A stretch of 14,896 bases of DNA from positions 1-14,896 of the forward strand of contig JAGPVK010000254.1 of NCBI GenBank assembly GCA_018067055.1, in the 5' to 3' direction. Positions 6,824 to 13,110 of this stretch are shown one piece after another. The notes beneath the pieces were generated by a model. The model saw only the letters and a list, made by a program, of their open reading frames with translations. It was not told the DNA's origin and made no database searches. The position numbers and the translations under genes are program-made. The stretch comes from Sphingomonadales bacterium (GTDB lineage Bacteria; Pseudomonadota; Alphaproteobacteria; Sphingomonadales; Sphingomonadaceae). Position 1 is the stretch's first letter. Each line of letters starts with the position of its first letter.

Positions 6824-8059
6824 TCAGGCGCTGGCAATGGCGCTCCAATCGATCGGCTGATGGCGATCAATCACGGCTTCGGCCGGAGGCATTGGATATT
6901 TGAGTCCGTTACCGCAATTGAACAGCACCGCCCGGTCGGTCCCGCTGACCAGGCCGTCTTCCAGCGCTTTCAGATAGGCAGCCGCGGTCGCTGCACCTTC
7001 CGGGCAGAGCAGCAATCCGTCCTCCTGCCCGATCCTTTGCTGAGCCGCGATTATTGCCTCGTCCTCAACCGCGATAGCAAAGCCACCCGAATCCCGCACT
7101 GCCTGCAATATCAGAAAGTCTCCGATTGCCACGGGAACGCGGATACCGGCTGCCACGGTGTGGGCATTCTCCCATAACGGCGCGTGGTCCAGCCCCTTTT
7201 CCCAGGCATCGACAATCGGCGCGCAGCCGCTTGCCTGCACCGCGACCATACGGGGTCGCTTGGGGCCGATGAAGCCGATTGCCTCCAGCTCTGCAAATGC
7301 TTTCCACATGCCTATCAGACCGGTGCCACCACCGGTCGGATAGAAAATCACATCCGGCATCTCCCATCCCAACTGCTCGGCCAGTTCCAGACCCATCGTT
7401 TTCTTGCCCTCGATCCGGTAAGGCTCTTTCAGCGTTGAAAGATTGAACCAGCCCATTTCCGCTTCACCGTCGGCAACAATCTTGCCGCAATCGTTGATCA
7501 GGCCGTTCACTCGCCAGACCTTGCCGCCCTGCAAGGCTATTTCCCTGACATTCACTTCTGGCGTATCATCCGGACAGAAAACAAAAGCCTCCATCCCGGC
7601 GCGCCGGGCGTAGGCCGCCATCGCCGCACCAGCGTTGCCATTGGTCGGCATCGCGAGCCGTTGCAACCCCAGTTCCTTGGCCATTGAAACCGCCATCACC
7701 AGACCACGCGCCTTGAACGATCCCGTCGGCAAACGGCCTTCGTCCTTGACGATCACATGGGATCCGAGCGAATTGTCCAATGAGATCAGCGGCGTCATGT
7801 CCTCGCCCAGCGAAACAATATTCGCGGCATTCGCAACCGGCAACAACTCCCGATAGCGCCAGAGATCGTGCGGCCGGCTGGCGAGTTTTTCCTTGGTCAG
7901 CGTTTCGGCAACGGCGGCCAGATCATAGCGTACCAATATTGGTGCGCCGGCCGGCGACAGGTTTTGAATGGTCCCAGCAGGCAAAATATCTCCGGTTTTG
8001 GAGCATTCCAGATGCGTGACGAAATTGGCGATGTCTGCGGTGCGATTATCTTTGTTCAT
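6824..8059 (-). CDS. Threonine synthase-like PLP-dependent enzyme
   Basis: A 411-residue fold-type II PLP enzyme. The Schiff-base lysine is K116 in TGSFKARGL. The substrate loop is MPTNGNAGAAMAAYARRAG (137-154), and the phosphate-binding loop is PTGGGTGLIG (241-250). The N-terminus has FVTHLECSKTGD, like the LxCxxCG opening of plant/archaeal-type threonine synthases, but a threonine occupies the place of the second cysteine. Threonine synthase converts O-phosphohomoserine to threonine in the cytoplasm. The overall pattern (long N-terminal segment before the PLP lysine, LLCPEGAAT near the C-terminus) favours this over threonine dehydratase or cysteine synthase, but a paralogue of different specificity cannot be excluded. 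The ribosome site upstream of ATG 8059 is weak. It is the first gene of the minus-strand run and lies divergent from the flippase across 151 bp. Confidence 0.82.
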   Translation of the reverse strand: MNKDNRTADIANFVTHLECSKTGDILPAGTIQNLSPAGAPILVRYDLAAVAETLTKEKLASRPHDLWRYRELLPVANAANIVSLGEDMTPLISLDNSLGSHVIVKDEGRLPTGSFKARGLVMAVSMAKELGLQRLAMPTNGNAGAAMAAYARRAGMEAFVFCPDDTPEVNVREIALQGGKVWRVNGLINDCGKIVADGEAEMGWFNLSTLKEPYRIEGKKTMGLELAEQLGWEMPDVIFYPTGGGTGLIGMWKAFAELEAIGFIGPKRPRMVAVQASGCAPIVDAWEKGLDHAPLWENAHTVAAGIRVPVAIGDFLILQAVRDSGGFAIAVEDEAIIAAQQRIGQEDGLLLCPEGAATAAAYLKALEDGLVSGTDRAVLFNCGNGLKYPMPPAEAVIDRHQPIDWSAIASA

Positions 8060-8210
8060 GGTGACTAGCTAGCATCCGTCGCTGGGCAATCCACTTAAAA
8101 AATCCTCATTACCGGGTCCATTTGGCGATTGCTCCGGGTTGCCCCGACGATAGAGAGATAGAAAAAACTGGATTTTGCGATAAAGAAAGGCTCAACCGCC
8201 GGATCATTTA

Positions 8211-9578
8211 TTGGAAAAGTTGAAACCTGTGTCGCGAAATATGCTCTCCAAATGGTCCAGCAGCGAGGATTCGCTGGTCCGCGTATTTCGCAACAGCAGC
8301 TGGCTGTTTTCCGCCAAGGGTGTGGGCGCGATCCTGAGCATTTTCTATCTCGCAATATTGACCAGGACCCTCGGGGTCGCCGGCTTTGGTGAATTCATGG
8401 TTATCGTCGGCGCGATTCAGGTTCTCACGGCCGTCCTGAAACTCCAGACCTGGCAAGCAGTTGTCCAATATGGTGTCCCATATTTGCTCGCCGGACAGCA
8501 TCAGGCCTTTCGAAAACTGTCGACGCAAAATTTCTGGATCGAATTTCTCGGCGGGCTTGCCGCTTGCGGTGCCTTGTGGCTGATGCTTCCCTATGGCGCG
8601 TCGCAATTTGGCTGGAGCAATACGACGGAGCAGGCAATCATGGGCTATGGCGTGATTGTTTTCCTGTCGGTCCGATCCACGCCAACCGGGATATTACGCG
8701 CACAGGACCGCTTTGGCGGCAATGCTTTTGGCGATGCCATCATTCCGATCGTGCGCTTCGCAGGAGCCTTGGTTCTGTTTGTGACCGCGCCTTCGATGAC
8801 TGGATTTCTGATTGTCTGGGGGCTGTCCGAATTTGTCAGTTTCGTGGTGATGTGGTTGATGGTCTGGCAACATCATGACTCGGTTCACCCACTGCGGGAT
8901 GATGCCGCCATCACGATAGTGCCGCCAAGCCGACAGGAATTTGTCGCCTTTCTGTTGTTCACCAATCTCGCCTATCTGGTCAGCGTGATCCGCGAACGTT
9001 TGGTGGTTGTCATCGTCGGCTTTTTCGTCGGACCAGCAGCGGCCGGCCTGTTCCGTCTGGCGGACCAGATCGCGAATAGTCTCAACCGGCTGGCAGAGGT
9101 TTTCGCTCGCCCGCTGTTTGCCGAATTGTCTCGATTGTTCGCCATTGGTCAATCGCGGGAATCACGCGCCTTGTTCTGGCGATCGCTGCGGGTTTCGGCA
9201 ATCAGCGGTGGCGTCTTGTTCATCGGCCTTTTGCTGCTCGGTAAAAATATCATTGCCCTGATCTCCGGTCCAGAATATCTCGCCGCTTACCCGATATTAC
9301 TGCTGCTCGGTGCAGCAACCATCATCAGTCTGGCCGGACTCGGGCTCGAGCCGCTGCTCCAGGCCGCCGGACGGGCGCGCAACGCGCTGATTGCCCGGGT
9401 CGCCGGACTGATAGCACTGGGACTGCTTTTGGCGGTGTTTTTACCGACCTTCGGTACGATCGGGGCGGCATGGGTCATGCTGATCTCGGCTATATTGACG
9501 TCGATAATCCTGTTCGTCTCGAGCCGGACCGCGATCAGGGAGCCTCAGCATCCGGAGCCCGATCCCCGGATAGCGTAA
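8211..9578 (+). CDS. Polysaccharide/oligosaccharide flippase (Wzx-like, MOP superfamily)
   Basis: A strongly hydrophobic protein of up to 455 residues with roughly 12 or more membrane segments. It opens with the family-typical first helices (WLFSAKGVGAILSIFYLAIL, then RTLGVAGFGEFMVIVGAIQ) and contains an AAGLFRLADQIANSLNRL segment in the second half. These are features of the PST/RfbX branch of the MOP exporters, which flip lipid-linked sugars across the inner membrane for O-antigen, capsule or exopolysaccharide. The start is uncertain: the frame opens with TTG at 8211, with GTG at 8229 and ATG at 8241 as alternatives, and none has a strong Shine-Dalgarno site. No glycosyltransferase or polymerase gene adjoins it, so the sugar pathway it serves is elsewhere. 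It converges on rpsI and shares the terminator at 9594-9621. Confidence 0.85.
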   Translation: MEKLKPVSRNMLSKWSSSEDSLVRVFRNSSWLFSAKGVGAILSIFYLAILTRTLGVAGFGEFMVIVGAIQVLTAVLKLQTWQAVVQYGVPYLLAGQHQAFRKLSTQNFWIEFLGGLAACGALWLMLPYGASQFGWSNTTEQAIMGYGVIVFLSVRSTPTGILRAQDRFGGNAFGDAIIPIVRFAGALVLFVTAPSMTGFLIVWGLSEFVSFVVMWLMVWQHHDSVHPLRDDAAITIVPPSRQEFVAFLLFTNLAYLVSVIRERLVVVIVGFFVGPAAAGLFRLADQIANSLNRLAEVFARPLFAELSRLFAIGQSRESRALFWRSLRVSAISGGVLFIGLLLLGKNIIALISGPEYLAAYPILLLLGAATIISLAGLGLEPLLQAAGRARNALIARVAGLIALGLLLAVFLPTFGTIGAAWVMLISAILTSIILFVSSRTAIREPQHPEPDPRIA

Positions 9579-9593
9579 CTACCAGCAGTCAAA

Positions 9594-9621
9594 AAAAAGG
9601 CGACCCGCGGGCCGCCTTTTT
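9594..9621. terminator. Bidirectional rho-independent terminator
   Basis: A hairpin with arms AAAAAGGCG (9594-9602) and CGCCTTTTT (9613-9621), a perfect nine-base inverted repeat. Inside it, after one A/C mismatch, CC/GG can also pair around a CGCG loop. T-runs follow on both strands (an eight-A run at 9591-9598 serves the minus strand). It lies between the convergent flippase (+) and rpsI (-) and should stop both transcripts. Confidence 0.9.
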
Positions 9622-9642
9622 CGATATTCGATGTGGTTTCGC

Positions 9643-10182
9643 TTAACGCTTGGAGAACTGGAAGCTCTTACGCGCTTTTGCCTTACCATATTTCTTCCGC
9701 TCGACCTTACGGCTGTCACGGGTCAGGAAGCCTTCTGCCTTGACCACTGACCGCAGAGCCGGCTCATATTTGGTCAATGCTTGCGAAATTCCGTGCTTGA
9801 CCGCTCCAGCCTGTCCCGAAAGACCGCCGCCTTTGACGGTGACGTCCACGTCATATTGGCCTTCGCGCTCGGTAATCGCAAAAACCTGATTGAGCACCAG
9901 ACGCAGCGTCGGGCGAGCAAAATAGGTTTCCTGATCGCGGCCATTGACGGTGATCTTGCCCTTGCCAGGCTTCAGCCAAACGCGGGCTACCGCATCTTTA
10001 CGGCGACCGGTGGCATAAGCCCGGCCAAATTTGTCCAGCTCTTGCTCGCGCAATGGCATGGTGGATACAGGTGGTTCAGCGGCCACAGGAGCCGCGTCGC
10101 CTTCAGCGGCTGCCGGTGCATCGACCACAGCCGGGCCAGCGATATCTTTCAGATCAGCGAGATCGGTTTTTACATCAGACAT
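9643..10182 (-). CDS. rpsI: 30S ribosomal protein S9
   Basis: A 179-residue S9. The conserved core starts at about residue 52 with [19 protein letters not shown], includes [19 protein letters not shown], and ends with the tail [14 protein letters not shown], which reaches towards the ribosomal P site in known structures. The first roughly 50 residues are an extra Ala/Pro/acidic extension; bacterial S9 is normally about 130 residues, and similar extensions occur in alphaproteobacteria. The ATG (10182-10180) overlaps the last base of the rplM stop as TAATG, and a GGTGG sequence about seven bases upstream serves as ribosome site inside rplM. Co-transcription and coupled translation with rplM is the standard bacterial arrangement. 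It ends at the shared hairpin terminator. Confidence 0.98.
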   Translation of the reverse strand: MSDVKTDLADLKDIAGPAVVDAPAAAEGDAAPVAAEPPVSTMPLREQELDKFGRAYATGRRKDAVARVWLKPGKGKITVNGRDQETYFARPTLRLVLNQVFAITEREGQYDVDVTVKGGGLSGQAGAVKHGISQALTKYEPALRSVVKAEGFLTRDSRKVERKKYGKAKARKSFQFSKR

Positions 10183-10661
10183 TATGCGCCCACCTTATTC
10201 TTACGGTTCATCGAAGCGACGTCGAGCGCCACCGGGTTCTGGCCGGCATAAGGATGCTCGGTGCCAGCGAAAACATGCAGAGCACGCATCTGGGCAAAGC
10301 CCAGCGGTCCCTTGGGGATCATCCGCTCGACAGCTTTTTCCATGACGCGCTCGGGGAAACGTCCTTCGAGGACCTTTTCCGCCGTCGTGCCGCTGATGCC
10401 GCCGGGATGGCCGGAGTGCTTGTAGTAGGTTTTCTGCTTGGTCTTGTTGCCGGTGAACTTCACCTTTTCGGCATTGATCACGATGACATGATCGCCGCAA
10501 TCAACATGCGGGGTGTAGCTGGGCTTGTGTTTGCCGCGCAAAATATTGGCAATGATCGAGGCTGCCCGGCCTACGACCAGATCTTCGGCATCAACGATAT
10601 GCCATTTTTTTTCGACTTCAGCAGGCTTGGCCGACTGGGTCTGTTTGGTGATACCCTTCAT
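10182..10661 (-). CDS. rplM: 50S ribosomal protein L13
   Basis: A 159-residue L13. I set the start at ATG 10661, which has AAGGAG seven bases upstream; the longer frame to 10961 would cross the promoter region and enter the end of the heme A synthase gene, so it is rejected. After about 16 extra N-terminal residues the conserved core reads [19 protein letters not shown]. It continues with [20 protein letters not shown], the [10 protein letters not shown] motif and [15 protein letters not shown]13 is an early assembly protein of the large subunit. The gene is followed at once by rpsI (TAATG overlap). Upstream lie 247 bp to heme A synthase on the same strand, containing a probable promoter. Confidence 0.98.
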   Translation of the reverse strand: MKGITKQTQSAKPAEVEKKWHIVDAEDLVVGRAASIIANILRGKHKPSYTPHVDCGDHVIVINAEKVKFTGNKTKQKTYYKHSGHPGGISGTTAEKVLEGRFPERVMEKAVERMIPKGPLGFAQMRALHVFAGTEHPYAGQNPVALDVASMNRKNKVGA

Positions 10662-10668
10662 GGGGTGG

Positions 10669-10674
10669 CTCCTT
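10669..10674 (-). promoter_or_regulatory. Shine-Dalgarno site of rplM
   Basis: AAGGAG on the minus strand with seven bases to the ATG at 10661. It fixes the start of rplM against the much longer upstream-open frame. Confidence 0.8.
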
Positions 10675-10745
10675 CTTGGAGAATGGGATTCAGAAATAAC
10701 AAATGCCGAACGATCCTGATTCGCAGGAGTCCGGCAAACTGGGGC

Positions 10746-10775
10746 GCTATTGGCGCTGTTATTGCGGCAAGTCAA
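10746..10775 (-). promoter_or_regulatory. Probable promoter of rplM-rpsI
   Basis: Reading the minus strand, a CTTGACT element (TTGACT at 10775-10770) resembles the alphaproteobacterial -35 box. Eighteen bases later AATAGC (10751-10746) is a partial -10 match. It lies about 85 bp before the rplM ATG in a 247-bp gap. The -35 is good and the -10 poor, so this is a visual candidate only. Confidence 0.4.
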
Positions 10776-10908
10776 GCGAAAGTGGGGCTTTGCTAGCGGG
10801 TATAATGATACCGAAGCGATTTTTTGACCGACCAGGGAGTCGATTTTCAAAGCCCGGGTTAGCGTCGCTCCGGCTAGGCCGCCCTTTAAGTCAGCGAAAC
10901 CGCGCTGG

Positions 10909-11961
10909 TCATCTCGTTGCGCGGCCAAGAAGGTGGACGCCCCAGACTGTCGATGCAACAACCAGCGCCCCTACAGCCTGATGCAACACCGCCAGATGGA
11001 TATCGATCCCGGTCATCACCGTCGCGATGCCCAGCAATATCTGGCTGCCAAAAGCGATGTGGATCGCTACCGAGCTCCGGCGGTCGATCGGCCGGACCTT
11101 GCGCGCCAGAATGATCAGAAAACCCACCACGACCCAGGCCCACCAGCGGTGTATGAAATGAATCAGATAAGGATCGTTGTTGAGCGCCGCCCAGATACCG
11201 GCCGACCAATTGATTCCACCGGGGATGAAATATTCGTTCATCAACGGCCATGTGTTTGAGACATAGCCAGCGTTCAGACCCGCTGTATAGGCACCAAAAA
11301 GCAACTGTATAACCAGCACCACCAACACCAATGTGCCCATCCCGGTCATCCGCGCCGGCTTTGCGTTGCCGCGTGCCAGTTGGCGCAAGTCGAGCGCTGT
11401 CCAGACCAGCCCGCCGAGGATAAACAGCGCCGTCAGCAAATGCACAGCAAGACGAAAATGACTGACATCCGTGCGTTCGCTGAGACCGGAACTGACCATC
11501 CACCAGCCGATAGTGCCCTGCAGTCCGCCGAGCGCGAGCAACGCGACCAGCCGCAGACCATAGCCTGACGGGATCGCGCGTTTGGCCGCAAACCAGAGCA
11601 GCGGTAGCGCAAAAGCCACGCCAATCAACCGACCGAGCAGACGGTGGACCCATTCCCAGAAATAGATAAACTTGAAATCTGCCAGCGTCATGCCCGCAGG
11701 GCCGCTAATTTCCCGATATTCCGGAATCTGCTGATATTTGACGAATTCCGATAGCCAGTCCGCTTCGCTCAGCGGCGGCAAGGCGCCGGTGACCGGCTTC
11801 CATTCGGTTATCGACAGTCCCGATTCGGTCAGCCGGGTGATACCGCCGACCACAACCATGATGAACACCAGAAAGGCGACGGAATAAAGCCAATTGGATA
11901 TGGCGATCGGGCGGGAGCTTGCCGCGCCAATCGGCTGGTTCAGGGCGATCTCATCTGTCAT
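10909..11961 (-). CDS. ctaA: Heme A synthase (COX15/CtaA family)
   Basis: A 350-residue polytopic inner-membrane protein with about eight hydrophobic helices. The family signature [20 protein letters not shown] (about 37-55) is intact, followed by KPVTGALPP. Candidate heme-ligand histidines sit in EWVHRLLGR (H106), FRLAVH (H174), FIHRWWAW (H271) and LHQAVGA (H327). It oxidises the methyl group of heme O to the formyl of heme A for aa3-type cytochrome oxidase. The length and the ITEWKP motif place it in the long, COX15-like type 2 group of alphaproteobacteria and mitochondria. It is divergent from the MerC-like gene over 140 bp and 247 bp upstream of rplM on the same strand; no strong terminator is visible between them. 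Ribosome site weak. Sometimes annotated as cox15. Confidence 0.95.
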   Translation of the reverse strand: MTDEIALNQPIGAASSRPIAISNWLYSVAFLVFIMVVVGGITRLTESGLSITEWKPVTGALPPLSEADWLSEFVKYQQIPEYREISGPAGMTLADFKFIYFWEWVHRLLGRLIGVAFALPLLWFAAKRAIPSGYGLRLVALLALGGLQGTIGWWMVSSGLSERTDVSHFRLAVHLLTALFILGGLVWTALDLRQLARGNAKPARMTGMGTLVLVVLVIQLLFGAYTAGLNAGYVSNTWPLMNEYFIPGGINWSAGIWAALNNDPYLIHFIHRWWAWVVVGFLIILARKVRPIDRRSSVAIHIAFGSQILLGIATVMTGIDIHLAVLHQAVGALVVASTVWGVHLLGRATR

Positions 11962-12031
11962 CGGCCGCTATTTGGAATCAAAACCATGACCTGACAACCA
12001 GAAACACGGGTATCAGCTGGAAAATTCAAAA

Positions 12032-12046
12032 ATGTTATGTTGTATC
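12032..12046 (+). promoter_or_regulatory. Possible Zur-like operator upstream of the MerC-like gene
   Basis: The sequence ATGTTATGTTGTATC shares its outer positions (ATGTTAT at the left, TATC at the right) with the ATGTTATAACATATC-type sites I recall for alphaproteobacterial Zur; four central bases differ. A second TAACA lies at 12048-12052. It is an AT-rich patch between divergent genes, and a Zur-like regulator is encoded 0.5 kb downstream. The match is degenerate and the call tentative. Confidence 0.22.
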
Positions 12047-12068
12047 TTAACACGCTTTTTCCTATATC
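12040..12068 (+). promoter_or_regulatory. Candidate promoter of the MerC-like gene
   Basis: TTGTAT (12040-12045) and TATATC (12063-12068) are separated by 17 bases, about 34 bases before the GTG start at 12102. Three and four of six positions match the sigma-70 consensus. The -35 overlaps the possible operator at 12032-12046, as expected for repression. Confidence 0.35.
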
Positions 12069-12101
12069 CAGCACACACAACAAGAAGTGAGACAGTGAGT
12101 C

Positions 12102-12509
12102 GTGTTTACGACAGCAAAATTGTGGGACAAAGACGGTCTTTTGGTCAGGGATGGCCTGTGGGACCGTATGGCCGTACTCGTGTCTGGCCTGTGCCTTGTC
12201 CATTGTGTCTCAACCATCGCCTTTGTCGCTATTCTATCCTCGGCAAGCGGCATGTTTCTCGATCCGCTATTTCATGAAATTGGTCTGGGGATCGCCATTG
12301 CCCTTGGCTTTTTCACTCTGGGACGCGGCGTGCTGGATCATGGCTATATCATGCCGGTCGCCATCGGCAGCCTCGGGCTGGGCATGATGATGGGTGCAAT
12401 ATCGATCGGGCATGATAGCGGGCATGGCGGCGCTGAAGTATTTTACACCATGCTGGGCGTTGGATTGCTCGCGCTGGCCCATGATTTGAACTACCGCGCC
12501 ACCCATTGA
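12102..12509 (+). CDS. MerC-domain small membrane protein (putative metal-ion transporter)
   Basis: A 135-residue protein with four hydrophobic segments (about 24-48, 58-76, 83-101 and 113-127). The first contains LCLVHCVSTIAF, with C31, H34 and C35 matching the cysteine-bearing first helix of MerC, the mercuric-ion uptake protein. The remaining MerC-like features are DPLFHEIGLGIAIALGF and histidines in the loop GHDSGHGG. No mercury reductase or merR is nearby, so a role in mercury resistance is not supported. The adjacent Zur-like regulator suggests zinc or another divalent metal instead (inference). The start is uncertain: GTG at 12102 keeps the whole frame, TTG at 12120 or ATG at 12168 are alternatives, and the ribosome site is weak. 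It ends 45 bp before the regulator gene on the same strand. Confidence 0.72.
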   Translation: MFTTAKLWDKDGLLVRDGLWDRMAVLVSGLCLVHCVSTIAFVAILSSASGMFLDPLFHEIGLGIAIALGFFTLGRGVLDHGYIMPVAIGSLGLGMMMGAISIGHDSGHGGAEVFYTMLGVGLLALAHDLNYRATH

Positions 12510-12519
12510 TTGCGCCCCA

Positions 12520-12548
12520 TTGCCCTTGCGGCGAAACATCCCTAAATT
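12520..12548 (+). promoter_or_regulatory. Candidate promoter giving a leaderless zur transcript
   Basis: TTGCCC (12520-12525) and TAAATT (12543-12548) are 17 bases apart, four of six matches each. The expected transcription start, six to eight bases after the -10 box, coincides with the A of the ATG at 12555. No Shine-Dalgarno sequence is visible before that ATG, consistent with a leaderless mRNA. Confidence 0.35.
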
Positions 12549-12554
12549 ATCCCA

Positions 12555-13013
12555 ATGGGAAAACATGATCATCATGAGCATCAAGGCGATTCTTTAGCCG
12601 ACGCAGCTCGCAGCAATCTGGAAAAATCCGGCGAGAAATGGACCGACACAAGAGCAGCGATCTTTGATACGCTGGCTGGCTTTTCACGCCCGGCATCGGC
12701 TTATGACATAGCGGAGCTGGTTTCCGCCGCACGCGGCAAACGCGTTGCACCGAACAGTGTTTACCGGATACTCGACCTGTTCGTGGCGAACAATCTCGCC
12801 ATGCGGGTCGAAAGCGCCAACGCCTATCTTGCCAACAGCCATCCCGGCTGCGAACATGACTGTATCTTTCTGGTCTGTGACACGTGCGGCGAGGCAACCC
12901 ATGTCGATGACGACTCCTTGTCCCAGCAAGTGCGCAAGGTCGCAACGGCTGAGGGATTCAAATCCATCCGCCCGGTCATCGAAGTGCGCGGCATTTGCCA
13001 GAAATGCAATTGA
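12555..13013 (+). CDS. zur: Fur-family transcriptional regulator, Zur-like
   Basis: A 152-residue Fur-superfamily repressor. The N-terminus is histidine-rich (HDHHEH). A winged-helix DNA-binding domain covers about residues 28-92, with the recognition region [18 protein letters not shown] (65-82). The dimer domain holds SHPGCEHDC (H96, C99, H101, C103), then CDTC (C108, C111) and terminal CQKC (C148, C151). Paired CxxC motifs form the structural zinc site of Zur proteins, and the H96/C99/H101/H116 cluster could supply the sensing site. The PNSVYRILD region and the terminal CxxC favour Zur over Fur, Mur or PerR. Zur represses zinc-uptake genes when zinc is replete. It follows the MerC-like gene by 45 bp; no ribosome site is visible, and a promoter appears to place its RNA start at the ATG. 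Confidence 0.88.
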   Translation: MGKHDHHEHQGDSLADAARSNLEKSGEKWTDTRAAIFDTLAGFSRPASAYDIAELVSAARGKRVAPNSVYRILDLFVANNLAMRVESANAYLANSHPGCEHDCIFLVCDTCGEATHVDDDSLSQQVRKVATAEGFKSIRPVIEVRGICQKCN

Positions 13014-13099
13014 TCCATCCCGCTTGTCAGCTAATGTTAACAGGCAATCTGCAGAAAGTTCGACAGAGCAATGCGATGCCGTTAAAGCTGGTATCAAAC

Positions 13100-13105
13100 A
13101 GGGAG
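13100..13105 (+). promoter_or_regulatory. Shine-Dalgarno site of dxs
   Basis: AGGGAG five bases before the ATG at 13111; it supports this start for dxs. The 97-bp gap from zur shows TTGTCA at 13024-13029 as a possible -35 but no convincing -10. Confidence 0.7.
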
Positions 13106-13110
13106 TAAAT

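Noticed and set aside
8060..8210. Divergent promoters between threonine synthase and flippase
   Set aside because: Promoters must lie here, but by eye no pair of -35/-10 elements with good spacing stands out on either strand; the CTAGCTAG at 8064-8071 and the A-rich patch near 8160 were not judged enough.
10801..10806. Plus-strand TATAAT as a promoter
   Set aside because: No plausible -35 at the right spacing (GAAAGT at 17 bp) and no plus-strand gene downstream until 12102; it sits in a small GGTAT/ATACC inverted repeat.
10662..10961. N-terminal 100-residue extension of the L13 frame on the minus strand
   Set aside because: The ATG at 10661 has a perfect AAGGAG; the extension crosses the intergenic promoter region and the end of the heme A synthase gene, and its sequence does not resemble L13.
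10886..11653. 255-codon minus-strand frame overlapping heme A synthase in another frame
   Set aside because: The heme A synthase frame has the full family signature and membrane helices; this one is Arg/Ser/Gly-rich and featureless.
12102..12509. Mercury-resistance operon
   Set aside because: Only a MerC-like gene is present; no merA, merR, merT or merP nearby, and the neighbouring regulator is Zur-like and not MerR-like.
13035..13042. TGTTAACA palindrome between zur and dxs as a Zur box
   Set aside because: The arms are adjacent, without the central spacing expected of Zur or Fur sites; an 8-bp palindrome alone is not meaningful.
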